Positions 25,815 through 33,312 of a DNA stretch of 44,593 bases are shown here, in pieces. The notes below the pieces were generated by a model. The model made no database searches. It was not told the DNA's origin and worked only from the letters and a program-made list of their open reading frames with translations. Each line of letters opens with the position of its first letter. The first letter of the stretch is position 1. The position numbers and the translations under genes were made by a program. Source of the stretch: an uncultured bacterium (GTDB lineage: Bacteria; Bacteroidota; Bacteroidia; Bacteroidales; Bacteroidaceae); contig CAMNOK010000008.1 in NCBI GenBank assembly GCA_946546825.1, positions 1-44,593 of the forward strand. Reading direction: 5' to 3'.

Positions 25815-27692
25815 ATGTCAGGGAAACGATGGATGGCGGCGGTGCTGGTTGCCGTCCTGCAGGTTTCGAGTTTCGTCATGCACGCCTGGGGTCAGGCTCC
25901 CGAGCCGTTGCTTACCATAGCGTGTTTGTCAGATCTGCATAACCAGACGGATCTGATACAGGGTGATGTCAGTTCCGTCAGACTACGCGGAACCATACTT
26001 ACCACTTTGGCAGCCATCCGTCAGGAAGAGGATATTGACGTGATGGTGCTGGGCGGTGACTTTACCAGCGACTGCACGATACCCGAGGCCAACTGGGCAC
26101 AGGTGAGGAAGCTGATGAGAGAGGCTACACGGGCGGCTTTTCATGGCAAGAGCCAGAGGCCTGTCATCTATGTAACAGGCAATCACGACTATGAGGTTGC
26201 CAATGTCAGCGGCATTCCCAAGCCCTACAACGCCGCACGCTACTATGACTTTACCATGAAGAACGACATTGGCGTGCTTTCCGATGACGACAGCTTCTAT
26301 GAAGAGGCCGACAACGGGTCATCAGGCACCCTGCGGCTGCTGGCTGCCTACCACTATCGCATCAAGGACTTCGACTTCGTGGTACTGAACTGCGGCAAGA
26401 ACCTCGTCCATAACAACTGGAACTATTATTACTCGATGGAATCGGTGGAATGGGTGGGAAAGAAATTAGACCAGCTCTGCCAGCAGGACAGTCAGCGTAC
26501 CATCTTTTTCTGCGTGCATATTCCTTTTAGCGACTCCAACAGCATTTCCACTTCAGAGAAGGGAATAGGACACGGTATTCAGTCTGAGTGCTCCCAGAGA
26601 TTGAAGGAAATACTGGCGGCTCATCCCAACGTGGTGATGCTCTATGGACATGACCACGGCTACGACGATGCCTACACGCGTGAGAGGACATCCCAGCGGG
26701 TAACCCGCTATGACGAGTGGGGAGAGAAAATCGCTACCATTGATGACAACCATTTCGACGAGCCGATCTCCGGTCTCACCGATAATCAGGCAGAACAAGC
26801 GACATCAAAAAACTATTCCTTCCAAAACCAGGCCGATGAAAAATTTCTCACCTGGAAAGGAGGAATGGCCATGACAGACGCTTCCGCACCCTGCCGGCTG
26901 ACAGGGACAGGCGATGGAAGCTTCTATATGGAGATGAACAGGAGCGGCAAGTTCCTGACCTGTACCGAAGGGGGGGAATTCTGGGGCGGTGACAAGGTGA
27001 GCGTCAACCTCTATGAGATAGACTCCCAGACGGAAGAAAGCCTGACGGCACACCGCGTCAAGGAAATTCCCGATGACGGAATGTATATCGTGACAGGCAC
27101 CTGCGATTCACAGGCCTATGCCCTGGCAAACGACAAATGCGACCCGACATCCATTGCCATCAAGTTTGACGGAGTTCCTGTGACAATCACGGGCGAAACG
27201 CTGCAAATGCCCAACGACCCACGGGCCGTTTGGACGATACAAGGGGCGCGTCCCTCGTTCCTGTCGCAATTCATGGGGTCCATGCGTTATTACAGCAATG
27301 CCCTTGACGGGAATGTGGGACCAGTAAACTCGAAAATCGTACAGGCCCTCATGATCTATGTCTATTCTGATAGCATCGTGTTCCGCATCAAGAACTATGG
27401 AACAAGCGGCATCTTCAACACCTCCAGCGGAAAACTCCAGATCCTCTCCTCTCCGGCAGCCTATACCGTCCTCTATCAGCAGCCCTCAGAACAGACGACA
27501 GGCATTGTCGAACGGGATAAAGCAACCCTATCCACCGATCCCTCCCAAGGGAGGGGAGACCAGAGTGTCTATGACTTGCAAGGAAGAAAAGTGAAGAATC
27601 TTTCTTCTCCCCTTGGGGAGGATCAAGAGGGGTTAAAGCCTGGAATCTACATCATCAATGGGAGAAAGGTTGTCTGCCAGGGCTTCCGGTGA
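25815..27692 (+). CDS. Secreted calcineurin-like metallophosphoesterase with lectin-like C-terminal domain
   Basis: The track start is a TTG at 25797; the ATG at 25815 begins a proper signal peptide (MSGKRWMAAVLVAVLQVSSF...AWGQ) and gives 625 aa. The dimetal phosphoesterase motifs appear in order: SDLH (D40, H42), GGDFT, GNHDY, VHIPF and GHDHGYDD. Residues about 330-520 look like a beta-trefoil or ricin-like domain (FLTWKGGMAM, GKFLTCTEGG). The C-terminal tail YDLQGRKV...GIYIINGRKV is interrupted by extra residues encoded by inverted palindromic repeats. It is cotranscribed with the GH95 gene. The substrate is unknown; a periplasmic or surface phosphate monoester or diester, perhaps on a glycan, is a guess. 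Confidence 0.85.
   Translation: MSGKRWMAAVLVAVLQVSSFVMHAWGQAPEPLLTIACLSDLHNQTDLIQGDVSSVRLRGTILTTLAAIRQEEDIDVMVLGGDFTSDCTIPEANWAQVRKLMREATRAAFHGKSQRPVIYVTGNHDYEVANVSGIPKPYNAARYYDFTMKNDIGVLSDDDSFYEEADNGSSGTLRLLAAYHYRIKDFDFVVLNCGKNLVHNNWNYYYSMESVEWVGKKLDQLCQQDSQRTIFFCVHIPFSDSNSISTSEKGIGHGIQSECSQRLKEILAAHPNVVMLYGHDHGYDDAYTRERTSQRVTRYDEWGEKIATIDDNHFDEPISGLTDNQAEQATSKNYSFQNQADEKFLTWKGGMAMTDASAPCRLTGTGDGSFYMEMNRSGKFLTCTEGGEFWGGDKVSVNLYEIDSQTEESLTAHRVKEIPDDGMYIVTGTCDSQAYALANDKCDPTSIAIKFDGVPVTITGETLQMPNDPRAVWTIQGARPSFLSQFMGSMRYYSNALDGNVGPVNSKIVQALMIYVYSDSIVFRIKNYGTSGIFNTSSGKLQILSSPAAYTVLYQQPSEQTTGIVERDKATLSTDPSQGRGDQSVYDLQGRKVKNLSSPLGEDQEGLKPGIYIINGRKVVCQGFR
27537..27624. repeat. Pair of inverted palindromic repeats inside the phosphoesterase 3' end
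   Basis: GATCCCTCCCAAGGGAGGGG at 27537-27556 (the similarity continues to 27559) and its near reverse complement TCTTCTCCCCTTGGGGAGGATC region at 27603-27624 face each other across about 43 bp. Each is itself a palindrome around AAGG/TTGG. They stay in frame and encode the extra residues STDPSQGRGDQ and SSPLGEDQEG on both sides of YDLQGRKV. This looks like a REP- or MITE-like insertion tolerated in a linker. Confidence 0.7.
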
Positions 27693-27720
27693 TTCAGGGT
27701 TTGAAGCCCTTTTGCCAGAC
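27672..27720. terminator. Shared hairpin at the convergent phosphoesterase / HU-like gene ends
   Basis: AGGGCTTC (27679-27686) pairs with GAAGCCCT (27703-27710), with outer GTCTG/CAGAC pairing, followed by TTTTG in the plus direction. The two stop codons are 1 nt apart (27690-27692 and 27694-27696), so the hairpin overlaps both coding ends. Confidence 0.65.
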
Positions 27721-28062
27721 AGCTTTTACCCCTTCACAAAAGTCATAGAGGATACGCCCGTCCGGAAGCCGGCGGCTCGATGGCAGGAAGCCGCAGACAA
27801 TGCGGGTGATGTGCTTCTTGATGCTGAACTGCTTGGGGGTCTCCACGCCGACACTTTCTACGCGGAGGCTGAAACGGCCGATGCCGGGAAGGACAACCGT
27901 CTTCCCGTCTGAGAGCTGTTCCTTCAAAATGTTCTGGAGCTCTATGATAACCCCATAGATATCACTCTCTGAGAAACTGCAGTTGCGGCAAGCCTGGGCT
28001 TTCATTGCTGTTGCCACGCAGAGGATAACAGCAAGGACGAAGAGTCTTTTACTTGTTTTCAT
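27694..28062 (-). CDS. HU-like domain protein with an N-terminal signal peptide
   Basis: A 122-aa protein. Residues 1-23 form a typical signal peptide (MKTSKRLFVLAVILCVATAMKAQ), followed by ACRNCSFS with two Cys. Residues about 30-105 resemble the Bacteroidetes HU-HIG branch of HU/IHF DNA-binding proteins: a helical start (SDIYGVIIELQNILKEQL), then GKTVVLPGIGRFSLRV, a SVGVETPKQF turn, and an arm-like strand ITRIVCGFLPS. DNA-binding proteins of this kind normally have no signal peptide, so either an exported nucleoid-like protein or a repurposed fold is implied. The gene ends tail-to-tail with the phosphoesterase and is divergent from the symporter. The start is the only ATG before the domain. 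Confidence 0.7.
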   Translation of the reverse strand: MKTSKRLFVLAVILCVATAMKAQACRNCSFSESDIYGVIIELQNILKEQLSDGKTVVLPGIGRFSLRVESVGVETPKQFSIKKHITRIVCGFLPSSRRLPDGRILYDFCEGVKAVWQKGFKP

Positions 28063-28094
28063 AGTCTTGAGTTTTTAGTTATTACTTCGATACT

Positions 28095-28126
28095 GTTGCA
28101 AGGATAATACTTTTTTCGTAACTTTG
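28095..28126 (+). promoter_or_regulatory. Promoter of the AGCS symporter gene
   Basis: GTTG (28095-28098), 20 nt, TAACTTTG (28119-28126) matches the Bacteroidetes promoter with one change in the -33 box. The last base of the -7 box is the G of the GTG that the ORF track uses as the start, so that start cannot be right. Confidence 0.7.
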
Positions 28127-28155
28127 TGGCCGACAAGTCAGAAAAAACTTATCGG

Positions 28156-29586
28156 ATGAACGAACTGATAACACAAGTGAACGATGCGGTGTGGGGCTAT
28201 GTGCTGATTTTCGCACTGGTCTGTTGTGGTATATGGTTTACATGGCGTACGCGCTTTGTGCAGTTTCGCATGATAGGCGAGATGTTGCGCTTGCTCACAG
28301 AGTCGGCTGTTGACACCGTAGAAGAGCAAGTCAAAGAACAACGTAAGGGCGGACGCAGCAAGCATATCTCTTCTTTTCAGGCTTTCGCAGTATCGGTTGC
28401 CACCCGTGTGGGCACTGGCAATCTGGCCGGTGTAGCCACAGCCATAGCCATTGGCGGACCGGGAGCGGTGTTCTGGATGTGGGTCATAGCCCTCATAGGT
28501 TCTGCCACGGCCTTCGTAGAGTCAACATTAGCCCAGCTTTACAAGTTGAAGCATAAGGATTCCTTCATCGGAGGTCCGGCCTACTATATCCAGCATGGGC
28601 TGCACCAACGCTGGATGGCGGTGCTCTTCGCCATCTTGATAACCTGTCAGTTTGGCTTATCCAACAATTCCATTCAGGCCAATACCATCTGTGAGGCCAT
28701 GTCGGAAGCCTTCGGCTGGTCGCCCGTATGGGTGGGAGTAGCCTTGGCAGCCATGGCCTTGTTCATCGTCTTTGGCGGCATCCAGCGCATAGCCCATGTC
28801 AGTTCGGTGCTGGTACCCCTGATGGCTGTGGGCTACATGGTGTTGGCTGTTGTCGTCATCGGCATGAATATCGGACAGATACCCCATGTGCTGAAAGTCA
28901 TCTTCTATGATGCCTTCGGCATAGAACAGGTAGCAGGTGGCGGACTGGGTGCCACAATCATGCACGGCATACGGCGCGGACTCTTCTCCAACGAGGCAGG
29001 CGAGGGCAGTGCACCTAATGTGGCGGCTACGGCTTCTACGACCCATCCTGTGAAGCAAGGACTCATCCAGGCGTTGGGAGTTTTCACCGACACGCTGCTG
29101 GTGTGTTCCTGTACAGCATTTATCATCCTTCTCAGCGGACTCTACCAGACACCCAACCTAAACGGTATAGCCCTCACGCAGGCCTCCCTCCAGTCGGAAG
29201 TGGGTAGCGTGGGACCTGTGTTTGTGGCCATTGCCATCTTTCTATTTGCTTTCTCCAGCATCATTGGCAATTACTATTACGGTGAGGCCAACATCCGTTT
29301 CATCACGTCAAACACCAAGGTGATGACTGTCTATCGACTCTTCTCTGGCGGTGTCATGGTCATCTTCGGTGCAATGGCCAGTTTTGAGCTGGTCTGGAAT
29401 ATCGTTGACTTCTTCATGGCCTTACTGACAGCCTGCAACCTGGTGGCCATCACACTGTTGGGCCGCTATGTCTTTCGGTTGCTTGATGACTACCGCTCGC
29501 AGAAGCGGCGCGGCATCAAGGAACCTGTGTTCCACCGCAGTCAGTTGCCAGAGATTGCCGATGAGATAGCGTGTTGGGAAGATTGA
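28156..29586 (+). CDS. Sodium:alanine/glycine symporter, AGCS family
   Basis: A 476-aa inner-membrane carrier that imports small neutral amino acids with Na+. The start is moved from the GTG at 28126 (inside the -7 box) to the ATG at 28156. About ten or more hydrophobic helices are visible. AGCS hallmarks include the N-terminal VNDAVWGYVLI, FQAFAVSVATRVGTGNLAGV, GPGAVFWMWV, the GGPAYYIQ loop, FSNEAGEGSAPNVAATA and a C-terminal FSSIIGNYYYGEANI segment. Length is normal. It is followed after 57 nt by bcp, probably in one transcript. A truncated relative lies at 11131, on the far side of the glycan block. Confidence 0.93.
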   Translation: MNELITQVNDAVWGYVLIFALVCCGIWFTWRTRFVQFRMIGEMLRLLTESAVDTVEEQVKEQRKGGRSKHISSFQAFAVSVATRVGTGNLAGVATAIAIGGPGAVFWMWVIALIGSATAFVESTLAQLYKLKHKDSFIGGPAYYIQHGLHQRWMAVLFAILITCQFGLSNNSIQANTICEAMSEAFGWSPVWVGVALAAMALFIVFGGIQRIAHVSSVLVPLMAVGYMVLAVVVIGMNIGQIPHVLKVIFYDAFGIEQVAGGGLGATIMHGIRRGLFSNEAGEGSAPNVAATASTTHPVKQGLIQALGVFTDTLLVCSCTAFIILLSGLYQTPNLNGIALTQASLQSEVGSVGPVFVAIAIFLFAFSSIIGNYYYGEANIRFITSNTKVMTVYRLFSGGVMVIFGAMASFELVWNIVDFFMALLTACNLVAITLLGRYVFRLLDDYRSQKRRGIKEPVFHRSQLPEIADEIACWED

Positions 29587-29643
29587 GCAAGAGATGTTTG
29601 ACAGAAAAGACAGAATCATTGAACAAATAAAAAACAAGAAGAC

Positions 29644-30096
29644 ATGAACATTGGAGACAAAGCACCCGAGATACTGGGTAAAGACGAGCAAGGACGCGAC
29701 ATCCGTCTGAGTGACTACAAGGGCCGTAAGTTGGTGCTCTACTTCTATCCGAAGGATAACACCAGCGGCTGCACGTCTGAGGCCTGTAGCCTGCGCGACC
29801 ACTATCAGGAGCTTCAGGGAGCCGGCTATGAGGTGGTAGGTGTAAGTAAAGACTCTGCTGCCACACATCAGAAGTTCAAGGAGAAACATGAACTGCCGTT
29901 TCCACTCATAGCCGATGTTGACCACACATTGCTGGAGGCTATGGGCGCATGGGGTGAGAAGTCTATGTATGGCAAGAAGGTGACGGGCACCATTCGCACT
30001 ACCTTTATTATTAATGAGGAGGGGGTTATCGAACAAATTTTTGCGGGAAAGCAGATCAAGACCAAAGAACACGCCCTGCAGATTTTAAAATCATGA
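29644..30096 (+). CDS. bcp: Thioredoxin-dependent thiol peroxidase (bacterioferritin comigratory protein)
   Basis: A cytoplasmic peroxiredoxin of the PrxQ/BCP type that reduces H2O2 and organic peroxides with thioredoxin. The 150-aa protein carries the peroxidatic Cys C43 and resolving Cys C48 in PKDNTSGCTSEAC, the five-residue spacing diagnostic of this class. FYPKDNTSGCT, VGVSKDS and a late GTIRTTFIINEEG strand complete the thioredoxin fold. It follows the symporter gene by 57 nt and is convergent with pgeF. Confidence 0.95.
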   Translation: MNIGDKAPEILGKDEQGRDIRLSDYKGRKLVLYFYPKDNTSGCTSEACSLRDHYQELQGAGYEVVGVSKDSAATHQKFKEKHELPFPLIADVDHTLLEAMGAWGEKSMYGKKVTGTIRTTFIINEEGVIEQIFAGKQIKTKEHALQILKS

Positions 30097-30161
30097 AGAT
30101 GACAGGGCAACCCACTCATTTTGATCATCTGGAACAGATGCCGGTGTCGGAACTGTTTATT

Positions 30162-30971
30162 TTATCTCTCGCCTATGATGATGCCAGTGTAGATACGGCC
30201 GGAGCTGATGCCCAGTCGGCGGGCAGAGAAGTAGGTGTCATGATGCAGGTAGGTGCAGACCTCACTGCTGCTGACACGCTCAGGCAGAAGACCAGCTGCT
30301 AATAGTTGCTGACGATTACATTCTGGCAGGTCGATGTGCCACTTGCTGCCTTCCTCATTGTTGGAAGGTTGCCGCCTGCTGATGACGCCCATTTCGAATC
30401 CTGCCTGACGGAAGGCCTCATAGACCTCGTCGCCCACCTCAAAGCTATCCAGGCTGATACCAGGTCCGATCTGTGCCCGCATGTGTTCGGCATGGCAGCC
30501 ATAGACACGTCTCATCTCATCCACGGCAACCTGTGAGATGCGGGCCACCGTGCCCCGCCATCCGGCATGTATGGCACAGGCCACTCGTTGCACGTCGTCG
30601 AAGAGAAGTAGTGGTATGCAGTCGGCCGTAGAAACACCTATGCACACCTTTGGAAGACTTGTCATCACGGCATCCACACCCTCCAGTGCAGTGGCTCGGC
30701 CATCACGGTCGAGACTGAAGAAAGCGTCGTTGATATCTGCCACACGAGTTTGATGAACTTGGTGGGGCACCACAAGCTTGTCATCTTCAACGGCCAGCAG
30801 CCGGCACAGCGACAGACGGTTACGCTCCACGTCATCGGGATTGTCGCCGCAGTAAGTGTTAATGTTCAGAGACGCATAGTTGCCTCGGCTCCATCCGCCA
30901 TGCCGGGTGGTGCTGAAGGCCGTCACGTCGGGGTCCAAATCATAATAAGTCAAAAGTGGTTGTCGGTCCAT
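30162..30971 (-). CDS. pgeF: Multicopper-oxidase-like laccase-domain protein / purine nucleoside phosphorylase YfiH
   Basis: Family DUF152/YfiH. Members phosphorolyse or deaminate purine nucleosides, and E. coli PgeF also helps peptidoglycan fidelity. The Zn-site motifs are STADCIPLLL with C118 and IHAGWRGT with H135, preceded by VPHQVHQTRV. The track start at 31106 lies upstream of a strong promoter (TSS near 31006). The ATG at 30971 gives 269 aa beginning MDRQPLLTYYDL, close to family length; the ATG at 30998 is possible but would leave a leader of only about 8 nt. The gene is divergent from dusB. Confidence 0.9.
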   Translation of the reverse strand: MDRQPLLTYYDLDPDVTAFSTTRHGGWSRGNYASLNINTYCGDNPDDVERNRLSLCRLLAVEDDKLVVPHQVHQTRVADINDAFFSLDRDGRATALEGVDAVMTSLPKVCIGVSTADCIPLLLFDDVQRVACAIHAGWRGTVARISQVAVDEMRRVYGCHAEHMRAQIGPGISLDSFEVGDEVYEAFRQAGFEMGVISRRQPSNNEEGSKWHIDLPECNRQQLLAAGLLPERVSSSEVCTYLHHDTYFSARRLGISSGRIYTGIIIGER

Positions 30972-31012
30972 GTCGGTTCGGGTATTTCTCGGTTTCATCA
31001 CTAATATGATTA

Positions 31013-31043
31013 CAAAAATACGAAAAGTCGGAAGCCGAACAAA
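31013..31043 (-). promoter_or_regulatory. Promoter of pgeF
   Basis: On the minus strand TTTG (31040-31043), 19 nt, TATTTTTG (31013-31020) is a full match to the Bacteroidetes promoter. It lies upstream of the chosen ATG and downstream of the track's start. Confidence 0.8.
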
Positions 31044-31060
31044 ATAAATCCATCTGTTTT

Positions 31061-31092
31061 TATGGCCAAGCTCTCTTTTTTTCGTACTTTTG
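31061..31092 (+). promoter_or_regulatory. Promoter of dusB
   Basis: TATG (31061-31064), 20 nt, TACTTTTG (31085-31092) gives a full -7 box and a three-of-four -33 box, about 60 nt before the dusB ATG and divergent from the pgeF promoter. Confidence 0.6.
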
Positions 31093-31152
31093 CAACACAT
31101 AATCACGACAGGTCATCAGCAGCTTCATAGAAGTGATATGTGAACAAAAGAT

Positions 31153-32106
31153 ATGAAGATTGGAAATATAGAATTGGGAGAACGACCGCTCTTTCTGGCC
31201 CCCATGGAGGATGTAACCGATATAGGCTTTCGCATGTTGTGTAAGCGGTTTGGTGCCGCCATGGTCTATACGGAGTTTGTGTCTGCTGAAGCACTGGTGC
31301 GCTCGGTGAAATCTACCATCAATAAATTGGCCATCAGCGACGACGAACGCCCCGTAGGCATACAAATCTACGGACGTGACGTGGAAGCCATGGTTGAGGC
31401 GGCCAAGATAGTGGAGCAAGCCCACCCCGATGTCATCGACCTGAACTTCGGATGCCCGGTTAAGAAGGTGGCAGGCAAGGGTGCCGGTGCCGGTATGCTG
31501 CGCAACATTCCGCTGATGCTGGACATCACCCGCGAGGTGGTAAAAGCAGTCCACACACCTGTCACCGTGAAGACCCGGCTGGGCTGGGACAAGGAAAACC
31601 TCATCATCACCGACCTGGCTGAGCAGCTGCAGGACTGTGGCATTCAGGCACTGACAATACATGGTCGTACACGTTCGCAGATGTACACGGGAGAGGCCGA
31701 CTGGACACTCATAGGTGAAGTTAAACATAATCCGCGCATCCACATCCCTATCATTGGAAATGGCGATATCAAGTCGCTTCCCGATGCTGACCGTGCCTTC
31801 AACGACTATGGCGTTGATGCCGTCATGGTGGGACGTGCCACCTTTGGTGCGCCCTGGTTCTTTCAGGCAGAACCCCTCACCATCGATGAAAAGATTGATG
31901 TTTTGGAAGAGCAGCTGCGCATCAACATAGAGCGCATAGATGAATATCGCGGCATCCTGCACACACGTCGTCACCTGGCCGCCAGTCCGGTCTTCAAAGG
32001 TATTCCCGACTTCCGTCAGACCCGCATCCGCATGTTGCGTGCCGAAACCGAGGCAGAACTCATAGACATTCTGGAGGCTTGTCGCACCCGGCTGACAAGA
32101 AGTTAA
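31153..32106 (+). CDS. dusB: tRNA-dihydrouridine synthase B
   Basis: A flavoenzyme that reduces uridines in the tRNA D-loop to dihydrouridine. The 317-aa protein has the Dus TIM-barrel motifs: PLFLAPMEDVTD at the N-terminus, NFGCPVKKVAGKGAG with catalytic C101, VKTRLGWD, TIHGRTRSQMYTG, and VMVGRATFGAPWFF for FMN phosphate binding. Length and motif wording fit the DusB group. The start ATG at 31153 begins the conserved KIGNIELGERPLFLAPM. It is divergent from pgeF. The next gene downstream has its own -7 box. Confidence 0.94.
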   Translation: MKIGNIELGERPLFLAPMEDVTDIGFRMLCKRFGAAMVYTEFVSAEALVRSVKSTINKLAISDDERPVGIQIYGRDVEAMVEAAKIVEQAHPDVIDLNFGCPVKKVAGKGAGAGMLRNIPLMLDITREVVKAVHTPVTVKTRLGWDKENLIITDLAEQLQDCGIQALTIHGRTRSQMYTGEADWTLIGEVKHNPRIHIPIIGNGDIKSLPDADRAFNDYGVDAVMVGRATFGAPWFFQAEPLTIDEKIDVLEEQLRINIERIDEYRGILHTRRHLAASPVFKGIPDFRQTRIRMLRAETEAELIDILEACRTRLTRS

Positions 32107-32143
32107 AGAAGCTAAACAGCGCAAAGCTGTAGCGAAAAAACAT

Positions 32144-32151
32144 TATCTTTG
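32144..32151 (+). promoter_or_regulatory. -7 box before the DUF59 gene
   Basis: TATCTTTG matches TAnnTTTG, 23 nt before the ATG at 32174. The -33 region has no TTTG, so the promoter is only partly supported. Confidence 0.5.
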
Positions 32152-32173
32152 CAGACAAAACAATTCAACATTG

Positions 32174-32494
32174 ATGACACAAGAAGAAAAGACACAGATA
32201 GAAAGCCGCATCGTAGAGGTCTTGAAGACTGTTTACGACCCGGAGATTCCTGTCGATATCTGGAATCTGGGGATGATCTATAGAATAGAAGTCAAAGAAG
32301 ACGGGAGTGTGGAAGTTGACATGACCTTTACGGCACCATCTTGTCCTGCCGCCGACTTCATATTAGAAGATGTGCGCACCAAGGTGGAGAGCGTAGAAGG
32401 TGTCAATGGCGCCACGGTCAACTTGGTGTTTGAGCCTGCCTGGGACCAGTCAATGATGTCGGAGGAAGCACGCGCAGAACTCGGTTTTGATTGA
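32174..32494 (+). CDS. MIP18/DUF59-family Fe-S cluster assembly protein
   Basis: A 106-aa cytoplasmic protein of the SufT/MIP18 family, which takes part in Fe-S cluster maturation. The track start is a TTG; the next codon, ATG at 32174, is used here. Family features are VYDPEIPVDIWNLGMIY, the conserved TFTAPSCPAAD with its Cys, and the ending FEPAWDQSMMSEEARAELG. It lies 5 nt before lpxH, so the two are cotranscribed. The precise client proteins are unknown. Confidence 0.9.
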   Translation: MTQEEKTQIESRIVEVLKTVYDPEIPVDIWNLGMIYRIEVKEDGSVEVDMTFTAPSCPAADFILEDVRTKVESVEGVNGATVNLVFEPAWDQSMMSEEARAELGFD

Positions 32495-32499
32495 TAGAT

Positions 32500-33294
32500 A
32501 TGAAACAAGTATATTTTCTTGCCGATGCCCATCTGGGTTCACTCGCCATTGCCCACCCGCGTATGCAGGAGCGCCGTTTGGTGAGATTTCTTGACAGCAT
32601 CAAGGAAAAGGCTGCTGCTGTCTATCTCCTTGGCGACATGTTTGACTTCTGGAACGAGTATCGATATGTGGTGCCCAAGGGCTACACGCGATTCCTTGGA
32701 AAGCTTTCGGAGCTGACCGACATGGGTGTGGAGGTGCACTATTTCACCGGCAACCATGACATCTGGACTTATGGCTATCTGGAGCAGGAATGTGGCGTCA
32801 TCCTGCACAGACAGGCCCTGACCACGGAAATCTATGGAAAGGTGTTTTTCTTGGCTCATGGTGACGGTCTGGGCGACCCCGATCCGAAGTTCAAGTTCCT
32901 GCGACGGATGTTTCATAACCCTACCTGTCAGCGGCTGTTGAACTTTTTCCACCCTTGGTGGGGCATGCAACTCGGACTCAATTGGGCCAAGCACTCGCGT
33001 CTGAAACGCGCAGACGGCAAGGAAGCGCCCTATATGGGAGAAGACAAGGAGTTCTTGGTGCGCTTCACCAAGGATTATATGAAAACCCACCCGGAGATAG
33101 ACTATTATATCTACGGTCATCGCCATATAGAGCTCGACCTGATGGTCGGCAGAAAAAGGGAAAACAGGGGAGAGACCAACAGTCGTGCCCGCATGCTGAT
33201 TCTCGGTGACTGGATATGGCAGTTCACCTATGCTGTCTTCGACGGAGAACACATGTTTCTGGAGACATATATAGAAGGTGAGTCAAAGCCCTGA
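32500..33294 (+). CDS. lpxH: UDP-2,3-diacylglucosamine diphosphatase
   Basis: A calcineurin-like phosphoesterase that makes lipid X in lipid A synthesis at the inner membrane. The 264-aa protein shows the dimetal motifs ADAHLGS, LLGDMFDFW, TGNHDIW, AHGDG and YGHRH in order. The track start is a TTG that overlaps the preceding stop; the ATG at 32500 gives MKQVYFLADAHLG and 5-nt spacing from the DUF59 gene. Length is a little over E. coli LpxH (240 aa). An unrelated-substrate phosphoesterase is possible, but the FDFW and overall layout support LpxH. It is convergent with the S41 protease gene. Confidence 0.87.
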   Translation: MKQVYFLADAHLGSLAIAHPRMQERRLVRFLDSIKEKAAAVYLLGDMFDFWNEYRYVVPKGYTRFLGKLSELTDMGVEVHYFTGNHDIWTYGYLEQECGVILHRQALTTEIYGKVFFLAHGDGLGDPDPKFKFLRRMFHNPTCQRLLNFFHPWWGMQLGLNWAKHSRLKRADGKEAPYMGEDKEFLVRFTKDYMKTHPEIDYYIYGHRHIELDLMVGRKRENRGETNSRARMLILGDWIWQFTYAVFDGEHMFLETYIEGESKP

Positions 33295-33312
33295 CCCTGA
33301 CTTACCAGGGTC
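33293..33312. terminator. Hairpin between convergent lpxH and S41 protease genes
   Basis: GACCCTG (33293-33299) pairs with CAGGGTC (33306-33312) around a 6-nt loop, overlapping both coding ends, whose stops are 7 nt apart. There is no strong U-run, so it is a modest terminator candidate. Confidence 0.5.

Noticed and set aside
27673-27692. Frameshift at the phosphoesterase C-terminus (ending VVCQGFR instead of VVIK)
   Set aside because: The reading frame is intact to a stop shared with the convergent terminator; a simple substitution and extension explains the odd ending.
28126-28155. GTG start adding ten residues to the AGCS symporter
   Set aside because: The GTG overlaps the -7 promoter box TAACTTTG; the paralogous fragment at 11131 also begins at MNELIT.
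30093-30302. 69-aa ORF starting at the bcp stop (MKMTGQPTHFDHLEQMPV...)
   Set aside because: Two thirds of it is antisense to pgeF and it shows no family features. The first 20 codons look protein-like, but the rest is a shadow.
31060-32124. 354-aa antisense ORF covering dusB
   Set aside because: dusB motifs are complete on the plus strand, and the antisense product is compositionally random.
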